A DNA stretch of 64,000 bases from Lonicera japonica. Its lineage: Eukaryota > Streptophyta > Magnoliopsida > Dipsacales > Caprifoliaceae. Positions 62,127-64,000 of the stretch are shown piece by piece. The stretch lies in the NCBI GenBank assembly GCA_021464415.1, contig CM038469.1, positions 27,955,736 to 28,019,735 on the forward strand. Reading direction: 5' to 3'. Position 1 is the stretch's first letter. Every line of letters starts with the position of its first letter. Below the pieces are notes generated by a model, which was not told the origin of the DNA, did not search any database, and was given only the letters and a program-made list of their open reading frames with translations. The position numbers and the translations under genes were made by a program.

Positions 62127-63757
62127 TATACACACTAGTTTTATAACTTACGCGATGCGCAAGTAGTTTATACATATTGTATTTTAATAATAACAGTAGA
62201 TTAATAATTTGATTTTCAAAGAATTAAGAGGAAAAATAGATAACGCCAACTTCTGGGGCACAGTGGACAATATCATGAAAAATGGTCACAAACTCACACT
62301 TAAAAAAATATATATATAAAATTGAATCCAAAATCTTTGTATAACATGAGGATATGTGAAAGTATGGAAGAGGAAAACCTTCTATACCTAAGAGTTTCTC
62401 CTTTTGTTTTCACTGTGACACTCTAAAAAATAATTTATATGCAATACATCAAATTAAAATTGTAGGACAAAATGTCGAAATAACATCTACAAACTAAAAT
62501 AACAAAACTATTATTAAAATTTATATTACAGAACCATCACATAGCACAAATTGAAACTGGGAATTTAATGTGTGTATATATATATATGTATGGACACTTA
62601 CGGAATTTAATGTGTAAAAATTTATATATATATACTTACAATAGATTTTCAAGATGCTTCTTCTTCTTCTATTTTTTTTTTTTACTTATATTGAAATTGC
62701 ACTCTTAATTTGGGACAAATGCAATCTTAAGGTAATACACATCTTCAAAATCTATTGTAAGTATTTGTCAAATGTACATCAAATTTTTTATTTTTTTTTT
62801 ATCAATGTTCTGGTTTTGGGGGTGGGTCCAATTTAAATGAAAGATTCTGCCCTGCACATACCAAAAAAAGAATGAAGAGAATTTTCTTTTACTTTGATCT
62901 TCCATTTGATTCCAATAGAAACATAAAACCGTGCCGCGGCTCCCGACAAATGAAAAAACAAATAACTATTAACTAAAGATAGTATATTTCAAGTATCATC
63001 ATTTTGAACAAAACCAAATCCTCTTTGGAGACTAAAAATGTTAAATAGACTGTAACATAAATAATTATTAAGTAAGGAATTCAATGAATGTATGAAATGA
63101 ATGAATAGAATCTCACATTGAAAGTTTTAATAACTTTGAAGGTATTTATATACCATCAATTATATGCTTAAAATATCTTGAATGGTGAATAGAAAAGTGT
63201 GCTTTTAACTAGAACACATTGCAAGTAGGCCCCGGATTGTAAGATTGTTTTAATTTGTTTTGCCTTCTTGATGGTGCGCAAACCAGAGACTTTTGGAACC
63301 CCTTTCAAGATCAATCTTTGTCCAGAGCATATATTAACACGGCAATCAGGTTCCGGATTGCAGGTCTTTGCGTGATGATTATTGACAGTTTTGGTTGTTT
63401 AATTTTCCCAACAAAATAAAACTGTTTGTTAAAAGTCATGACTTTTGGTGAAAATAACTGCCACTAATAACTGTCAATATTCCATCTATAAAACTTTATC
63501 CTTCCTTCCTTCAATGATATACTCTTCTCTTCTCTACTTCTTGTAAATAAAGAAATAAGAAATCTATATACAGATTGCAAATTCTTACTTCATGCTTTGT
63601 TGTATCATGGAGACAAATTTGACCCAAATACATAAATAAAGTGGGACAAATATTGTCTTAAAGATAGCGATTCAATCGGGCCTCAAAGCCTTAATTTTTT
63701 GATTTCTTCTTTCTAATTTTACAAGTTTGATAACAATTTTAAGACAATATTTGTATA
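62127..63757. repeat. Second copy of the block right of the MULE
   Basis: Runs straight on from the UGT 5' flank, and so gives the empty target site of the 14.2-kb MULE. Paralogous to 48142-50480. A TATA-like CATCTATAAAACTT (63484) and AATAAAGAAATAAG (63546) have the order of an LTR promoter and polyadenylation signal just ahead of the copia gag. Confidence 0.75.
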
Positions 63758-64000
63758 ATGGAAGGCTTATTAGAAATTGTGGCTCTCAAAATTCTGAATC
63801 AAGATTTCATTAAACTGGACAGATTTGATAGAACCAATTTCACCCGCTGGCAAGACAAAATGGTATTCCTTCTTACACAATTAAAGATTTCCTACATACT
63901 CGATCCGAACCTACAGCCATTTCCACCCAAATCTAAAGAAGATACTGACCGTATCAAAGAGGAGCAGAAGAAATGAGAAGAAGACGAACTCGTATGCCGA
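63758..64000 (+). pseudogene. Ty1/copia gag N-terminus (runs off window)
   Basis: The frame opens at 63758 and has the copia gag block FIKLDRFDRTNFTRWQDKMV, then FLLTQLKISYILDPNLQPFP, the nucleocapsid-precursor start of many plant copia elements. An in-frame TGA at 63974-63976 interrupts it, and the same frame continues (EEDELVCR) to the window edge. The rest of the element lies to the right. Confidence 0.85.

Overview
This is nuclear DNA from a flowering plant, most likely a eudicot. It is AT-rich, genes are sparse, some genes carry GT-AG introns, and most of the window is transposable-element DNA. The host genes recognised are a local family of plant secondary-product UDP-glycosyltransferases (UGT91-like) and one LBD (LOB-domain) gene. 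The species cannot be named from the sequence alone.

Layout. 1-700: tail of a Ty3-type LTR, then a decayed Ty1/copia integrase fragment. 1010-1870: a copy of the sequence that lies 3' of the UGT genes, without its gene. 2140-2764: a hAT MITE. 3840-17452: a 5'-truncated Ty3/gypsy element of the Tat lineage. It has protease, RT, RNase H, a second RNase H and integrase on the + strand, and two genes on the - strand, one of which is a multi-exon plant mobile domain (PMD) gene. 18300-22560: UGT unit 1, with the only intact UGT (20388-21797, -). 22736-24790: an AT-rich repeat array. 25140-29730: LTR-like relics, a decayed MULE protein N-terminus and a hAT-like relic. 29846-32993: a UGT pseudogene split by a 2.17-kb solo LTR. 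33979-48141: a 14.2-kb Mutator-like element (MULE) with a perfect 9-bp target duplication. 48142-57340: duplicated flank, MITE, copia-like LTR and an LBD gene with one in-frame stop. 57340-63757: UGT unit 3, which has a frameshift and a MITE in its TATA box. 63758-64000: start of a copia gag.

How the parts relate. The UGT genes, all on the - strand, are products of local duplication, because their 3' and 5' flanks are also shared. The paralogous flanks act as empty-site controls. They date several insertions and give exact ends for the Stowaway MITE at 19020, the MULE at 33979, the MITE at 48439 and the Tourist-like MITE at 60747.

Two systems deserve most attention. First, the Tat element carries clusters of one 16-bp palindrome (consensus TTTGTCGCGCGACAAA) just upstream of three different TATA boxes: its LTR promoter and the promoters of both antisense genes. 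This looks like a self-encoded or host-directed regulatory circuit. Second, the MULE carries a MURA transposase plus four more genes: an intact two-exon gene of unknown function, an unknown decayed gene, a PMD gene with a long Pro/Thr-rich tail, and a GRF zinc-finger/coiled-coil/membrane-tail gene. It also has an extra internal copy of its terminal repeat 2.25 kb before its real end. A retrotransposon and a DNA transposon in the same window therefore each carry a PMD gene of their own.
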